From Neopestalotiopsis rosae (Eukaryota; Ascomycota; Sordariomycetes; Amphisphaeriales; Sporocadaceae): a stretch of 64,000 nucleotides of DNA. A program made the translations under genes and the position numbers. Under the pieces are notes generated by a model that searched no databases, was not told where the DNA came from, and saw only the letters and a program-made list of their open reading frames with translations. Location of the stretch: NCBI GenBank assembly GCA_023078685.1, contig JALGAS010000009.1:3100001-3164000 (forward strand), in the 5' to 3' direction. Shown here one piece after another: positions 34,081 to 45,316 of the stretch; the stretch's first letter is position 1, and each line of letters starts with the position of its first letter.

Positions 34081-34880
34081 TTAGAAGAAAAAGAAAATCT
34101 GAAAATCAAAAAAACGGATGAGAAAATTGACACGGTAGCCAATGGGATAATTTTCTGTCTTGTTACTATTCTGTGTTGGTTACTGTTCTGTGTTGGTAAC
34201 TGTTCCGTGTTGGTTACTGTTCTGTGTTGGTCACTGTTCTGTGTTGGTAACTGTTCCGTGTTGGTAACTGTTCCGTGTTAGTAACTGTTCCGTGTTGGTA
34301 ACTGTTCCGTGTTGGTAACTGTTCCGTGTTGGTAACTGTTCCGTGTTGGTAACTGTTCCGTGTTGGTTACTGTTCTGTGTTGGTCACTGTTCTGTGTTGG
34401 GACACTTTTCCATGCCTTGGATACTCTTCTGTGGTGCGATACTTTTCTGTCCTACGGACAACAAGGGTTCTCTTCCAGAATTGTGTGCACGTCGTTGTCG
34501 TGGAGCTCCCCTAAGTTTCCTGCTTTAGCTAAGACCCACAATATCTTCGGTCTTCGGGCATTTGATCCACCCGCCAAGCAAAACATGGCATGGGCAAGTC
34601 GAATAATTGACCAACCGAGTCAAATTGACAAGACGCATCGACATACCTTTATTGTGTGTAGGACAGAAGGCTATCCCAACACAGAAGAGTATCTCACCAC
34701 AGAACAGTACCCAAAGGCACAAGAGTACTTCAGAATTAATATGACAGAAGAGTATCTCGTCGGCTACCGTGTCGACTTCTCACATCCGTTTCAACCCTTT
34801 TCCTTTTTCCTCTCTTGAAATACATACCTTGGAATGGACGGGTGCATATTTTTCAAATACAAAGCGGTGTAGCACATTGA
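33993..34880. mobile_element. Fold-back element with minisatellite inside inverted arms
   Basis: The left arm, 33993-34142, and the right arm, 34760-34880, are imperfect inverted repeats. GAAAAATATGCA, CAAGG, AAACGGATG and GACACGGTAGCC occur in this order in the left arm and, complemented, in reverse order in the right arm. Inside the arms lie minisatellites, in the TCTGTG sense at 34150-34450 and in the complementary sense at 34675-34757, so the palindrome continues inward. The centre (about 34450-34670) has no transposase. It looks like a non-autonomous fold-back or MITE-like element. Target duplications were not identified. Confidence 0.6.
34150..34420 (+). repeat. 17-bp tandem repeat
   Basis: About 14 copies of ACTGTTCCGTGTTGGTA (variants TCTG for TCCG, TTAC for TAAC), exactly 17 bp apart at 34267, 34284 and 34301. 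The unit is a variant of the complement of the 18-bp unit at 33425, so both arrays share an origin. Confidence 0.95.
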
Positions 34881-35521
34881 TTCCAGGCTCGAGGTTCTAA
34901 GGCTGTGCTCAATCGATTCTATAGACGCCAGGATATGTACTCTTGATACTCTTCTTACTCTTCTTACTGTTCTGTGCCGGGATACTCTTCTGTGGCGAGT
35001 TACTTTTTGGGATACCCTTTTGGGATATTCTTCCGTCATACAGACAGCAAGGGTTCTGTTCTGGAATTGTGCGCACTTCATTGTCGTGGAGCTCCCCTGA
35101 CACTCCTGCCTCTAGTGCACCACTGTCGGGATATGAAACATTGCAACGAGAAAGCAGCACAAGTGACGATGGTGCACCGACTCTGTTCTTTGTGATAAGA
35201 GTGACTCTAAATAATGAAGCAGAAGCCGGTTGTTTGCGCACAGATTCCCCAGATTCCCAAGTTGGGCAGCTTCACTCGGTCCACCTCGCGGTTTAGAATC
35301 AGCGGCTGTCATCGAACTCATGATGTCTCATTATGGTATTGAACTTGAAAGGTCCATAAGAAGGAATATCCCAGAAGAATACTCCGGAAGAATATCCCAG
35401 CACAGAAGAGTATCCCATTCCAGAAGAGTATCCTATTACAGAAGAGTATCCTATTACAGAAGAGTATCTCGACAACAACCACTCCGCCTCTAACGACCAT
35501 TAGATAGAACATAATGATCAT
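34881..35521 (+). mobile_element. Minisatellite-armed element, copy 1
   Basis: The left end (34881-34930, containing AAGGCTGTGCTCAATCGATT) is followed by TACTCTTCTG-type repeats to 35010. Next comes a block starting CAGCAAGGGTTCTGTTCTGG (35044-35200), then unique sequence and complementary CAGAAGAGTATCC repeats (35365-35465). The right end is TATCTCGACAACAAC with CTCCGCCTC. The same order of parts is seen at 58541-59490, and the left end again at 63841. No coding capacity is evident. Confidence 0.6.
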
Positions 35522-35591
35522 CTCAGAATGGTAAATCTCGACGGGTTGCGGAAAGACTCATTTTCATACTTTCGTGTACAGTTGTTTCTGA

Positions 35592-36641
35592 TCACCTGGC
35601 GTGGGCATCATTTCGAGTCCTTTGGACAAAAGCTACGCAATCAATTGAGATACTGATCAGTCTGGTCCAGACCAGTCTTCTCAGTTGCGTTTGATTGCCC
35701 TTCTCCCACGCCTTGATCTGTGTCGCTACATTCTCGACATCTGCCCTTTGAAATGAGCCTCTCTGATGATATGCTCGGACCAGCTTGGGTGTCTGGGACA
35801 GCCATAGCTGAGGGGCAACATCTCTCAGAGCGATGGGCTTGTGGCTGACACGTGTCTTGATCTCAAGCGTTTGCTCATTTGGTACAACCTGGCCGCCGTT
35901 CAAAACAAGCAAAGTCGTTCCATCACGGCCAGCTGAGACCTTTTGAGATGACAGTGAGAGGGACTCGAGAGCATCCGAAAGACTGTCGCTCTCGGTTCTG
36001 ACTGCTGTCGTGATTGACATGGGCTCTGGCCCTGCACTTTCTTAGCCGTCCGTTTCATAGCGAACAATGAGCTCGAGTCCACCCAAGTTATACGAGATGA
36101 CTCTATGATGACCAGTGGTATCCGGGATGAGCGCTCTGGTTTGTGCCTTCTCGAATTCGTGGCCAAAGCCTCGGAAGTCTCCAGGCATAATGTACTCAGA
36201 GTCGCATCGCTCTACGCGAGAGAATAGTGCAGTGTCTTGAATATATTCGACGTGGATGGTGAATGACTCGAGGCTCTGTCCTACAGAAGTATCATCCACA
36301 AATGACAGTAGTTTGCGGAGATTATTTCTGTCAGTCACGATGCCGGTAGAGCAGATATCGAAGGAAGGGTGGGTCATGAATAATGCCCGGAAAAGTGGTT
36401 CAAATGGACTCTCTGGGTCGCGAGCGGCATTTTGATTGATATATACCAGCCCGGAGTCTTTGGAAACACGGCGTACATTGTTCAACGGTAGCCAAAGGGC
36501 CGGGCTCCCAGGAACAACGATTGTTGGAGAGGAGCTCTCGACCCAGTTGTACGAGGCCAAGTGCTTCGCATTGTGAATTTCAGCCGAGTCTGGAAGAGGA
36601 AGGCTCTTGATATCTTGGCGAGGAATCTCGATCATGGTCAT
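35592..36641 (-). pseudogene. Ascomycete 'GGPP-synthetase-like' family gene with one in-frame stop
   Basis: A single - strand frame of 350 codons, interrupted only by TAA at 36044-36042 (codon 200). Before it: ASYNWVESSSPTIVVPGSP, YINQNAARDPESPFEPLFRA, IVTDRNNLRKLL and GHHRVISYNLGGLELIVRYE. After it: LSDALESLSLS, IEIKTRVSHKP-type text and DVAPQLWLSQTPKLVRAYH. Together these match, end to end, a large ascomycete family often labelled geranylgeranyl pyrophosphate synthetase although it lacks prenyltransferase Asp-rich motifs; its function is unknown. The usual residue at the stop is aromatic, so a single-base change would explain it. No intron can remove the stop. Either a young pseudogene or a sequence error. 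Confidence 0.8.
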
Positions 36642-37563
36642 TAAGGCTTGAATATACAAAACATGAAGATTAGGCCATAATTCTTGAATTCTTTTCTTAT
36701 TCTTTTTTTTTTTTTTGGCAGTGATCAGGTTTAAGTAGTCCATCGATTGCCTTCATAAATGGAATTTTCTTCCTAAATCGGACAAAACAGTCCGAGTCGC
36801 TCAAGGCTTTGACCAAGGGGTCTTCGCAAAAGCAAGGCGTACTGATGCCATAATTCAGGCCGTATATGAACAGGCGGCCAATCATATTGCTGACTTAAAA
36901 TCCGGTAGCGATGCGGGTATTCCAACCAATAGCATGATGGTTGGCCTCCTTTGAAAGTCACACCGGTTGTGGAATGTCTTATCTTGGCTTGCATTTGACG
37001 TGTCTCCACCTCAGGGTTTTCACGTACATTGAATGGGCATGGCTACATAGATACCATGCATTGATTGCTGTCCATTAATGGACTCCAATGACGAAGCAGG
37101 ATATTGGTTTTGCTTTGCGTGTCTCAATGTGCGTCGTTCATGCCGACTTATCATAGCCTTGCAATCTATCGAAGCAGGAGTAAAGTCTGATTGACACTGT
37201 CTCGAACACCATGTCGGCTCCTCATGTCTATAGTATTATCTGCGCTGCCATAATCAGCGCTGCAAATGTATTTCAGTTGAGTCATGGTCGGCTTTTACTT
37301 TTTAAACCATTGTTGTGCCCATATTGATCTTGATTATTCCTCCAACAGAACTCCAGCAACCTCGCTCATCCCTATTCGTACCTCATCATAATGTTATTTT
37401 CAAACTGGATCAGAAAGCAAGCTTTGTGTCCTATCAGCTATAATCAGTAATTGCAGTTGCAATCAAAGCCTCAATAGCCGAGATTACTTGCGCATTGTTC
37501 AGGATCTCTCGGAGAAAAGATTCAAGGGTACCGATTGCAAGTGCTGATTAGAGCCGTTCTGAT
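36642..37563. other. Stretch without a supported gene
   Basis: Upstream of the preceding gene, with a T-run near 36704-36716. No motif seen. Confidence 0.5.
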
Positions 37564-37917
37564 CTATATGGAACCAGCCATATCTGCTTCCTCTAATGTC
37601 ATTTGAAGCAAAAACTGCAATTCTTCTTTGACCAACTTTATTCGGAGTACGGTGGCATTGTTGCTTTCTCCCGATACAAAATCAGGAGCGGCTTGCGTTT
37701 TGTGATACTCTAGCGTGATATTTGTCCCCAAAGCTTCATTCATCTCATCCCAACTACAAAATTAGCAATTGCATAGTCAAGACCTAAAGAAAGGCCGACC
37801 TGGCTATCCCCGTAATTGTAATAATCAATGCATGGGATAACGACACTGTTAACTGTTCAGGCGTCGGATCAGTCAACGTAACAGGGTTAATACGCTCGCT
37901 AGAGCTGGTTCAATTTC
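37564..37917 (-). pseudogene. Gene fragment related to the 3' part of the leucine-zipper gene at 47-49 kb
   Basis: Exon part about 37917-37800 and exon 37753-37564, joined by a 46-bp intron (GTCGGC...TTTGTAG) with phase 2 to 1. The text before the splice (PEQLTVSLSHALIITITGIA) and after it (SWDEMNEALGTNITLEYHKT) lines up with SFSPTVLITYMDIK | LDTVNTALGTN in the gene at 47195-49389, with the intron at the same place. The fragment then ends in TAG after 63 codons. No 5' part with a start or zipper is visible upstream, so it is probably a remnant of a duplicated paralogue. Confidence 0.55.
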
Positions 37918-39370
37918 GCTTCCTGCTAATCAAATGCCAAAACCTGGCCGTCTCGCGCCAACAACAAAATAACACGTGATACTATTACGACCATGTAACC
38001 ATTCAGAGACCAAGGACCAAGAACGGATAAGTACGGGCTAGGACGCGGCCCAAGGATCAGGAACAAAGAACCAAGAACGGACCAACCTCCAATAATTACT
38101 AAGTATCTCGAACACAGCTAAATTTTAAGAGACGAATAAATTTTAATTCAAATCAGGAGGTCAAATACTGCCTTTAATCAGGACTCACAAGTACCGCATC
38201 GTGGTAGTGCCAGAAGGGGGGTGGGGGGATGGACTGCCAGGAAATGCGGGGGATGTTGGGAACGTTGGGAGTATAAAGTGAATCACCCGGTAGATACATT
38301 CCTTCCCCGGACCTCAGCCCTATCCTTTCTTCTCTTTGCAATCTCTCGGCTCTCACCGACTCTTCTTGTTCGAAACACTGTCTTTTCTGCACGGCACTAA
38401 TGGCATGATTCAAGTGGGATGATAAAAAACAAGTTGGCTTCGCTCGGGTGGGATGGAGACGGAACGACCTACGTAGTAGTATGTCTTGAGGGGTAAATAA
38501 CGGCTCGATGCTAGATGAAAGGTCAATGAAGAGTAAAAGCAATTATCAAGGCTAAATTTTACCCCAACCTTTGAGCAGAGGGAAAAAGGAAAAAAAAAGA
38601 AAAAAAAGAAATAAACGCAGCCAGACCCAATTCCTGTGAATATGTGGACATATACATTTTGACTGGTTTTAACTATTCAATTTAGTCATTTCTTCATAAG
38701 TGTACTTGATCGGATTAAAAGTAGAAGCATTGCATTACAACCACTTCTGTAGTCCAAGCCGTTCGCGACTGAATTTCTCATGTTCATGATGGCACCCATG
38801 ACGAGATAGCTTTCCTCCGGCCTCGGAGTCGCGAAAGGAAATCCATTTCTGTCTTCCTTTTCATCGTTATGGCCCAAGGACCAACAGCTCCAGCAGAAAG
38901 TATTAGTACTAGAGCCGACTAATGTTGATACGCTAGGTGACGAAAGTTCAAAGTTCCAAGACCTGATGGCCCTGGTAGACTGCCCGAGCAGCGAAAGGGT
39001 ACGAAGCTCTTTAGGAGTGCAAAGCGATTGCCATCAGCAAAGTTTAGAAGTCTTTAAAAACTCGCCCATCTTCAGTTCTGGATTGAATTGGCTCATTCAA
39101 TCATGAGCACAAAAGCAGCCACATGCAGCAGCTATGGCGGCAGCGTGTCGTCAGATAGCACTTGCGGAACTGTCGTCTGTGCATAAGTAGCCAGCACCAG
39201 GATTGACAAGAAACTCACTGATTCCATTAGATAATTGCTACGGCTCGACTTCAACTATCATGCACTTGATTTTTTACTTCCGGAAATGGAGACAGTCAAT
39301 ATTTTGCAGCCGGTTTGTGGGTCCCACACACTTGCTGCTGAATCTGTTACAGTTCCTGAAGAAATGATTG
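37918..39370. other. 1.45-kb stretch without a supported gene
   Basis: Mixed short frames and A-rich tracts (38580-38620), but no domain, splice pattern or RNA gene. Confidence 0.5.
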
Positions 39371-40090
39371 TTACCAGCCGAAAGCTTTATTGCTTTCACT
39401 ATGCGTAACGTTATACATAAGAAGGTCGTATGTTAGATCACCCAATTCTTTAAGCAGAGCTTGAGTCTTGTCCTCACTTAATAGCTCGCGGTTGCGGTGA
39501 AACGTCTCTAATACAACCTCTCGCAACCCCCTATCCGTCTCAACCGTAAATGTGAACGTTTCGTTCGCAGCGGTGAGAAAGTTCTCTGCCCAGTCCTTGT
39601 CACGCTTGCGGTGAGCCGCTGCTGCGAACTTAGCAAGCGCAACAGATTTCAAGCCCTTGATGGCGTACTTCTCAGCAATTGTGTATACTTTGGCATGGAC
39701 CACCATTTCAGTACTAGTAATTGACAGAGACCCTTCTGTATGTTCTTTAAAGACGTGTTGGCCGAGGTGCCTCTGCTGCTTACTTCCAAAATTTGGACTG
39801 TTAGAGCATTCAAGCTCAAGCAGGAAGTAATCAAGTTGATAAAAATATGATACCATAGAAGCAACAGCGACAGGATCATCATCATCCAGGTGAACCTCGC
39901 TCTCTCGTTCTTCCTTCTCAGGATGAGTGGTCCGCCTTTCCAAATATAGGGCAGAAACATACCTTGAAGCCAGCACGAAAGGCTGCTCTAAAGAAATCAG
40001 ATCGCGGGCATACGATCGCTTTGTATACTGGATATCGCTTTCCAAGGCAGACGATCGTGAAGTCCGAGTATAAAGCGCTCCAATAAAGCC
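39371..40090 (-). CDS. BTB/POZ domain protein 1
   Basis: Exon 39963 back to about 40090 and exon 39916..39371, joined by a 46-bp intron (GTATGT...CCTGAG, phase 0). The BTB fold is clear: LYSDFTIVCLGKRYPVYKAI and VCPRSDFFRAAFRAGFK before the intron; VHLDDDDPVAVASMVSYFYQ and LDYF after it, then a helical region (KYAIKGLKSVALAKFAAAAH). BTB proteins dimerise or recruit partners such as cullin-3; small fungal BTB-only proteins are numerous and mostly unstudied. The 5' end is unresolved: the frame is open to about 40128 without an ATG, so a short first exon is missing. About 225 residues. Confidence 0.8.
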   Translation of the reverse strand, partial: GFIGALYTRTSRSSALESDIQYTKRSYARDLISLEQPFVLASRYVSALYLERRTTHPEKEERESEVHLDDDDPVAVASMVSYFYQLDYFLLELECSNSPNFGSKQQRHLGQHVFKEHTEGSLSITSTEMVVHAKVYTIAEKYAIKGLKSVALAKFAAAAHRKRDKDWAENFLTAANETFTFTVETDRGLREVVLETFHRNRELLSEDKTQALLKELGDLTYDLLMYNVTHSESNKAFGW

Positions 40091-42102
40091 TGGTAATATT
40101 AGCAGACAGACGTGCAGGTTTGGATGATGCGGATCACTCTTTCAACGAGCATCTTAATTCATCAATTGGCTCGCTAGCCTGGGCTTGACTTTGACTGATA
40201 TATCCTCCGACCAAAGGCATCGTGCTCTGTGTTTTGCGTCATTTGAAGACGCCGAGAAATATAAGCTGCGAACAGATATAGGAGAGAATCTGGTTCTAAT
40301 AGCATTGGCTATAAGATGGCGATCGAATCTGATATTGGAATCGATTTACAAGGTTGTGCATTTTGGCCCGATTCCGCAATTGCAAATATGGGCCTTCACT
40401 TATCTCTCGTCGCGTAAAACCCCGCCATTCAGATGAGACTACAGACAGCTCCAGGTGCTTGCATTAGTTGCCACTATTCAACAATTTATAACACCGACCA
40501 GTATCTAGCCAGCTAATAGCTAGTGAGGAGCTGGCGTGCATCTATAGCTAAGAAGCAATGCGAATAATAACAATTCGAATACTCTACACACCTACGTTCT
40601 GCTAACGCAACGAAAATTCGAGTCGACTCTCTACGTTCCTTATGATTTAAGAAGACTTTTGTCATGCTTCCTGCCACTCAGCGGATGGTTTACTGCCTAT
40701 ATTCAGTTGTAATCAGCTATTTGCTCGCAAAGGGCCAACGATTAGTGCGAAATGCCCATCATGCTAGATATTTTCGGTATGCCTTGCCTACACCGCCCAA
40801 GCTCACGAGCGCACCCTGACTCCCGTTCTAGCGTATGGATGGGTTATTTAGTTGTGCATGGCTTTTCGTCAGACAGACCTCCTTCTTATTGCGAGAAAAT
40901 GTGATGTTGGTGGTGTGATGTGGGCAAGTCTTAGGTTGCTCCAGGTTGATCTTGCGTCCCAGGGCCTACGAGGATTTATTAGCGTGGGTCCGGTGTCATT
41001 TCCTTGTAGTGGCAAACTCTTGGAAGCTAGGGTTGTTTTGGAGCTGTTCAATGTTGTTAGTCTGAAACCTGAACACGCGTCTCCGAAAGATGCTACATGC
41101 AGGTTATTATCAGTAGCAGTGCGGCACAAAGGGACGCAATGCACCTGTCTATAAGGCCTAGCGCTATACCTTGCCTGAGAAAGTATCCTAAGCTAGTTTT
41201 TTCATGGAGGAAGTATTGTGCACTTGCGCGCTACAGCCAAATGGACGGCCCAAATGTTACCAAGGACAAATGACGATATTTCAGATCCTGACAACGAGAT
41301 ATCAACGAGATCATAGCTCAAGGGCTGCAGCAGTCTTCAATCACTGGCGAGAGTCGGAATGACAAACCATTAACATAGTGTAGTAGTTCTCAAGATATAA
41401 GAGTCCCTGTAACTCTAACTGGGCTGGTGATCAAAAAGATGAGTGTTATGCGACCAATATGTTTATTTCGTACTGACCGCTACTATATCATACAATAGTC
41501 TTTGGGGGCTTATGCAAGTTTGCCGCTATGCAAAAGATATGCGTTTGTGGTTATCTGATTGCACGTATCTACCCGGATAAATTTCGAGACACATCGATTC
41601 CCCGGATCGCCCTAGGCTCATGCTAATGATTGAACTTTTTTTTACTTTTTTTTCTTCTTGAAATTCTGCTCAGTACCGAAAAGACAGCATACACAATTTT
41701 TGGAGTAGATCAAAAGTACTGCAGTTAACGAATGAGACTGATTTTACATTTTTTGGCGTCAATCAGAGACCAATCATACGACAACATCCCGAAGCACGCT
41801 GCAAGAAAAGCCTGATAATCGCATCATCATCCAATAGCAGGCCGGGACTTGACCGTAGTGCCAAAGAGAAGCAAAAACAAACCTTATCGGAAATCTGTCG
41901 AGGCTTGACCACATTCCCAACATTTCCCCTCGCAGACGCTACAGGCGCGAAGGACCGTGTCGTAATGGTTTTTATAGTTTGTCTTTGTTGGGCAGACTGC
42001 ATCTTTTCCTTATTTAAATATTAAGCTGCTACATTTCCTTACGACCCATCTAATATCTTATCTTAACTAACCGTCATCCTTCACATCAAACAATCTTGCA
42101 AC
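40091..42102. other. 2-kb stretch without a supported gene
   Basis: Separates the two divergently placed BTB genes. Short frames on both strands lack motifs; a T-rich tract lies at 41636-41660. Confidence 0.5.
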
Positions 42103-43443
42103 ATGGCCAAGAAGTTGAAAAAGCCCCATGCTGAGCCAGAAGTCAAGAGACTATCAATGCTCGACGATACTGAGCATGATCCTCGCCCAACATCATCGTG
42201 AGTCTTTCTACCGCATTTACGGACAAGGCACTGTCTAACGAATTTTGAGGCCATACGCAAGCATATATGTGAATGTTTTCTTTGGTGCTGCAGGCAGGGC
42301 ACTAAAGGTTCCCAAGTGCATCCTTAACAAATGCTCGAATCTTCCACCTTATGACTCCTCATGGGACAACCACAATCTGCGTTTGCCTCATGTTCCAGAA
42401 GAGGTGGGCCACATATTTGTCCACCACCTTTTCACTGGCGCTTTTCAGTGCTTAGCGCCACACGGGTCGAACGCTTTGGAACGACGCACTGCTGAGTTTA
42501 CGACGTGCATTCGAGCTTATACAGTCGCACAAAAATACAACGTCAGCTTGCTGGCGGAGCAGGCTCGCGCAGAGATAGATAGACTAGGTCAGACTATATC
42601 CTTCCCAGTCATCTTGTCTGCCCTGGCCGATGCCTATCATGTTGCTGGCACAGACGATGGTTGGCTGAGTGACTATTTGACAACTCAAATGAAATTAATC
42701 CTCAATGATCAAAAGTCCATGAAGGCAATCATGGCTACCGAAGTCGCGAGGAGATCTTCTATCGCCGAGATGCTTCTCCATAGTGTTCTATGTTTACGAC
42801 TTCAAGAATTTGTTCCTGACTATAGTCTAGATAGTAAGTATAAATTAGCTATCATGATACTATAACCTGATCCTAACATGACATAGGTCCTGATTTCGAC
42901 GCACCCCGGCAAGATCTCAACCCTCAGAAGATTCCATCTAGCTACCTAGATGAATCCTTCGTTCATGTCTATTCCACTGTCCACGGGGTTCCTGTTGAAG
43001 AGGTTCCTGTTGAAGAGGTTCCTGTTGAAGAGGTTCCTGTTGAAGAGGTTCCTGTTGAAGAAGCTCCTGTTGAAGGGGTCCCTGTTGATGATATCTCTGC
43101 AGCTGAGGCAGACTTAATACCTGCTTCTGATCCAGACTCGTCATTTATCGTCACACCGGCTTCGTCAACAACATATGGCTTTGCCACTGTAGCTGGAACC
43201 CAGCCTGATGCAAGCCCATCATTGCTTCCGAAGAGATCATCGAAAAAAGCGAAGAAATACATGAAGAAAAAGCATCAACCACAGGATATGCCAGGGTCCA
43301 ATGAGTTGAATACGGGCTGTGAAGTAATGGAGGAGCATATGAGACCTGGAATATGGATGTTTTGTCACGTTTGCCGAGGTCTCGTTCAGGGCTTAGCAGC
43401 TGAGGCGTCGCCCGCAGACAAAGAAGCGACTACTGTTAGCTGA
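42103..43443 (+). CDS. BTB-like protein with pentapeptide repeats and basic C-terminus
   Basis: Exons 42103..42197, 42250..42833 and 42887..43443 give 411 aa with matching phases. A basic N-terminus (MAKKLKKPH) leads to a divergent BTB-like domain, about residues 33-140: YASIYVNVFFGAAGRALKVP, then helices (TCIRAYTVAQKYNVSLLAEQ). From about residue 260 there are seven tandem VPVEE-type pentapeptides, then a disordered linker, a strongly basic stretch (KRSSKKAKKYMKKKH) that could be a nuclear localisation signal, and a CHVC pair near the end. The function is unknown; protein-protein interaction is expected from the BTB part. Confidence 0.75.
42988..43092 (+). repeat. 15-bp coding tandem repeat (seven units)
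   Basis: Units of GTTCCTGTTGAAGAG begin every 15 bp from 42988. The first five are perfect or nearly so and the last two are degenerate. They encode VPVEE repeats, so changes in copy number would keep the frame. Confidence 0.95.
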
Positions 43444-44063
43444 TAGTGCGAATTGCTAGATGTCCTGTACTCATATACATTTCGAACCGTGCTCACCTTG
43501 GTCGGATCTGCAATTATGGTAGACCACTGCATATTTGATCGCCAAAAGCGTCAAAAAACTGATGAAACTTTGCCCATAAATTGATTTGGCGCTTCCGAAA
43601 GCGATCTGTGAAGAGAAATCGTTCATGCTTCTTGCCTTCCTAATCGTTGGAAGGCAGAATCGATCACACGAATAGAAGCGTAAGTTATACAGCTAATACA
43701 GATCATGGTCTTGGCTTCACCACAATATACGGGCTCAACATATTCAGAAGATATTCCCAGGAACGATTCACATCAAGGATAGGCCACCCAAATACATGAC
43801 CAAAGACGAGTTTTCTAAAGGCATCGAGATGTCCACACAGCGCATTAGAAAAGGAATCAATGACAGTATCATGGATACTACTGAAGAGCTCGTGAAACAA
43901 TTCAGTGCACGCCATGAAGCTTGGAGAGATATACAGATCAAGGATGCCGCAGCGCTCTCGGCCTCCATCAGTCACACGATCACGACACTCGAAGATTTCA
44001 TCTCTGGTGTCGCAGCGAGCCTCAGGAATGAGATGTCAGTCATTTCAAAGACTACTGAAATGA
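43444..44063. other. Stretch with one weak open frame
   Basis: A + strand frame 43796-44098 (100 codons from ATG, open further upstream) encodes a helical, charged peptide (KDEFSKGIEMSTQRIRKG). It has no family match and no clean splice link to the glucanase half that follows. Left as unproven. Confidence 0.35.
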
Positions 44064-44480
44064 CTTTGTATTGCTGTTCCTATACCGTATCTGGATGATG
44101 AGTCGTCCGCAACTTCTCTGGTTTTGCCTGATTATTTATCTGCCGGTCGCGTATGGATCGCCAGGGGCGAGCTTGAGTTTTTTGCGTTGCGATCCGCAAG
44201 CGGCGCGACGATGCTGCAGGAACCATCCGCCTCGAATTTGGAAGATCCATCCACAACAGTCGATTGGGGGTTTATAGAGCTTACTTATACGAAGAAAGGT
44301 GGCTTATTTGCAAATCTGTCCTTTGTGGATTTTATCGGACTCTCACTCGGCATGATCTTGACACTCGATAACGGCGAAGTCCAGATCGTAGAAGGACTCG
44401 CAAGTAACGCAGTTGAGCAAGTGTGCGATGAACTGCAGACACAGTCGGATTCGGATCAAATGCCATGGAACCAATTATGT
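44064..44480 (+). pseudogene. GH64 beta-1,3-glucanase gene, N-terminal half (split gene)
   Basis: Glycoside hydrolase family 64 proteins cleave fungal beta-1,3-glucan and have a thaumatin-like second domain. The open text here contains LPDYLSAGRVWIARGELEFF, then DWGFIELTYTKKGGLFANLS, FVDFIGLSLGMILT and finally DQMPWNQLC at 44451-44480, in the order found in the first half of the family. After the Cys the sequence stops resembling GH64 and ends at 44532. A stop at 44061 closes the frame on the left and no signal-peptide exon was found, so the 5' end is also missing. The remaining half lies on the other strand at 51671-51084. Confidence 0.7.
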
Positions 44481-45316
44481 AACAGCCGAAAGTCTTTCCA
44501 TTGGCCCAGACTTGACGCTTCAAGAAGAGTCTAGGGTTTCAATGGGTAATGAAATGCGCGAACAAGGAAAAGTCGTCACATTAGGATCTTGTTATGTTTT
44601 GATAAAATATAGATATCTGATTGAGTTTGTCCTCTTCTTACACACTCTTCGTCTTTCGCGTACGGACGGTGACAGGGATGACAAAAGCATAGCATCTCTC
44701 GATAAGTATTTGCTTTTCCTGCTCCAAACCCTGGCCATAGCTTCAAGACAGTGCAAGCTGGCTATAGTCCTTCGTGGCAGTTTTCTCCGGGTCGAAAGAG
44801 AAAAAGGAATTTTTTCCTTCAATATACACAATGGTTTACGTTGACACATGAAACAATGGCCACTCTCGAGTGGATTCCGCGTAAATCGAAGGTTTCCGAA
44901 TAAAGACAGCCGTCTTTTCGACCATATGAACACAGTTGGGACTCACAAATATGGGCTTTAGTGACGTATTCAGGGAGTTTATCATCCCCTGTAACGAGGG
45001 GTGGTGATCTGTCAACCCGGGAATCATCCCCGACGTTATAACGTCTCCAAATGATCTGACATGACTTTTGTGGGCAGACTACGCTCTGCACATAGCATTT
45101 TGAGGTTTCAGCTGGAGCCTATGCCGCAAACGATCCCAATATCCCTGTTAGTTCGATGGGAGCGGCGATGCAAGGGGATGTGATGAGTACTTAAGAGAAA
45201 GACCTCCTTCAATACCATTATTATCGCTGTTCCCTTCGCTCGTACACCCAGGCGAACCTTTGAACGACAACTCCCGACACTTTCCCGTCGAACCAGTCTG
45301 GTTCTCCGGGCGCAAC
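44481..45316. other. Stretch without a supported gene, next to a likely inversion breakpoint
   Basis: No gene model. Its left edge is where the GH64 similarity ends. Confidence 0.45.

Noticed and set aside
33425..34420. Regular 17-18 bp tandem repeats resembling a CRISPR array
   Set aside because: Units are directly adjacent without unique spacers, occur in both orientations, and the genome is eukaryotic. They are minisatellites.
36042..36044. Programmed stop-codon readthrough
   Set aside because: The stop is TAA followed by G, not the leaky TGA-C context, and the related case at 50432 is TGA-A. Simple nonsense changes are more likely.
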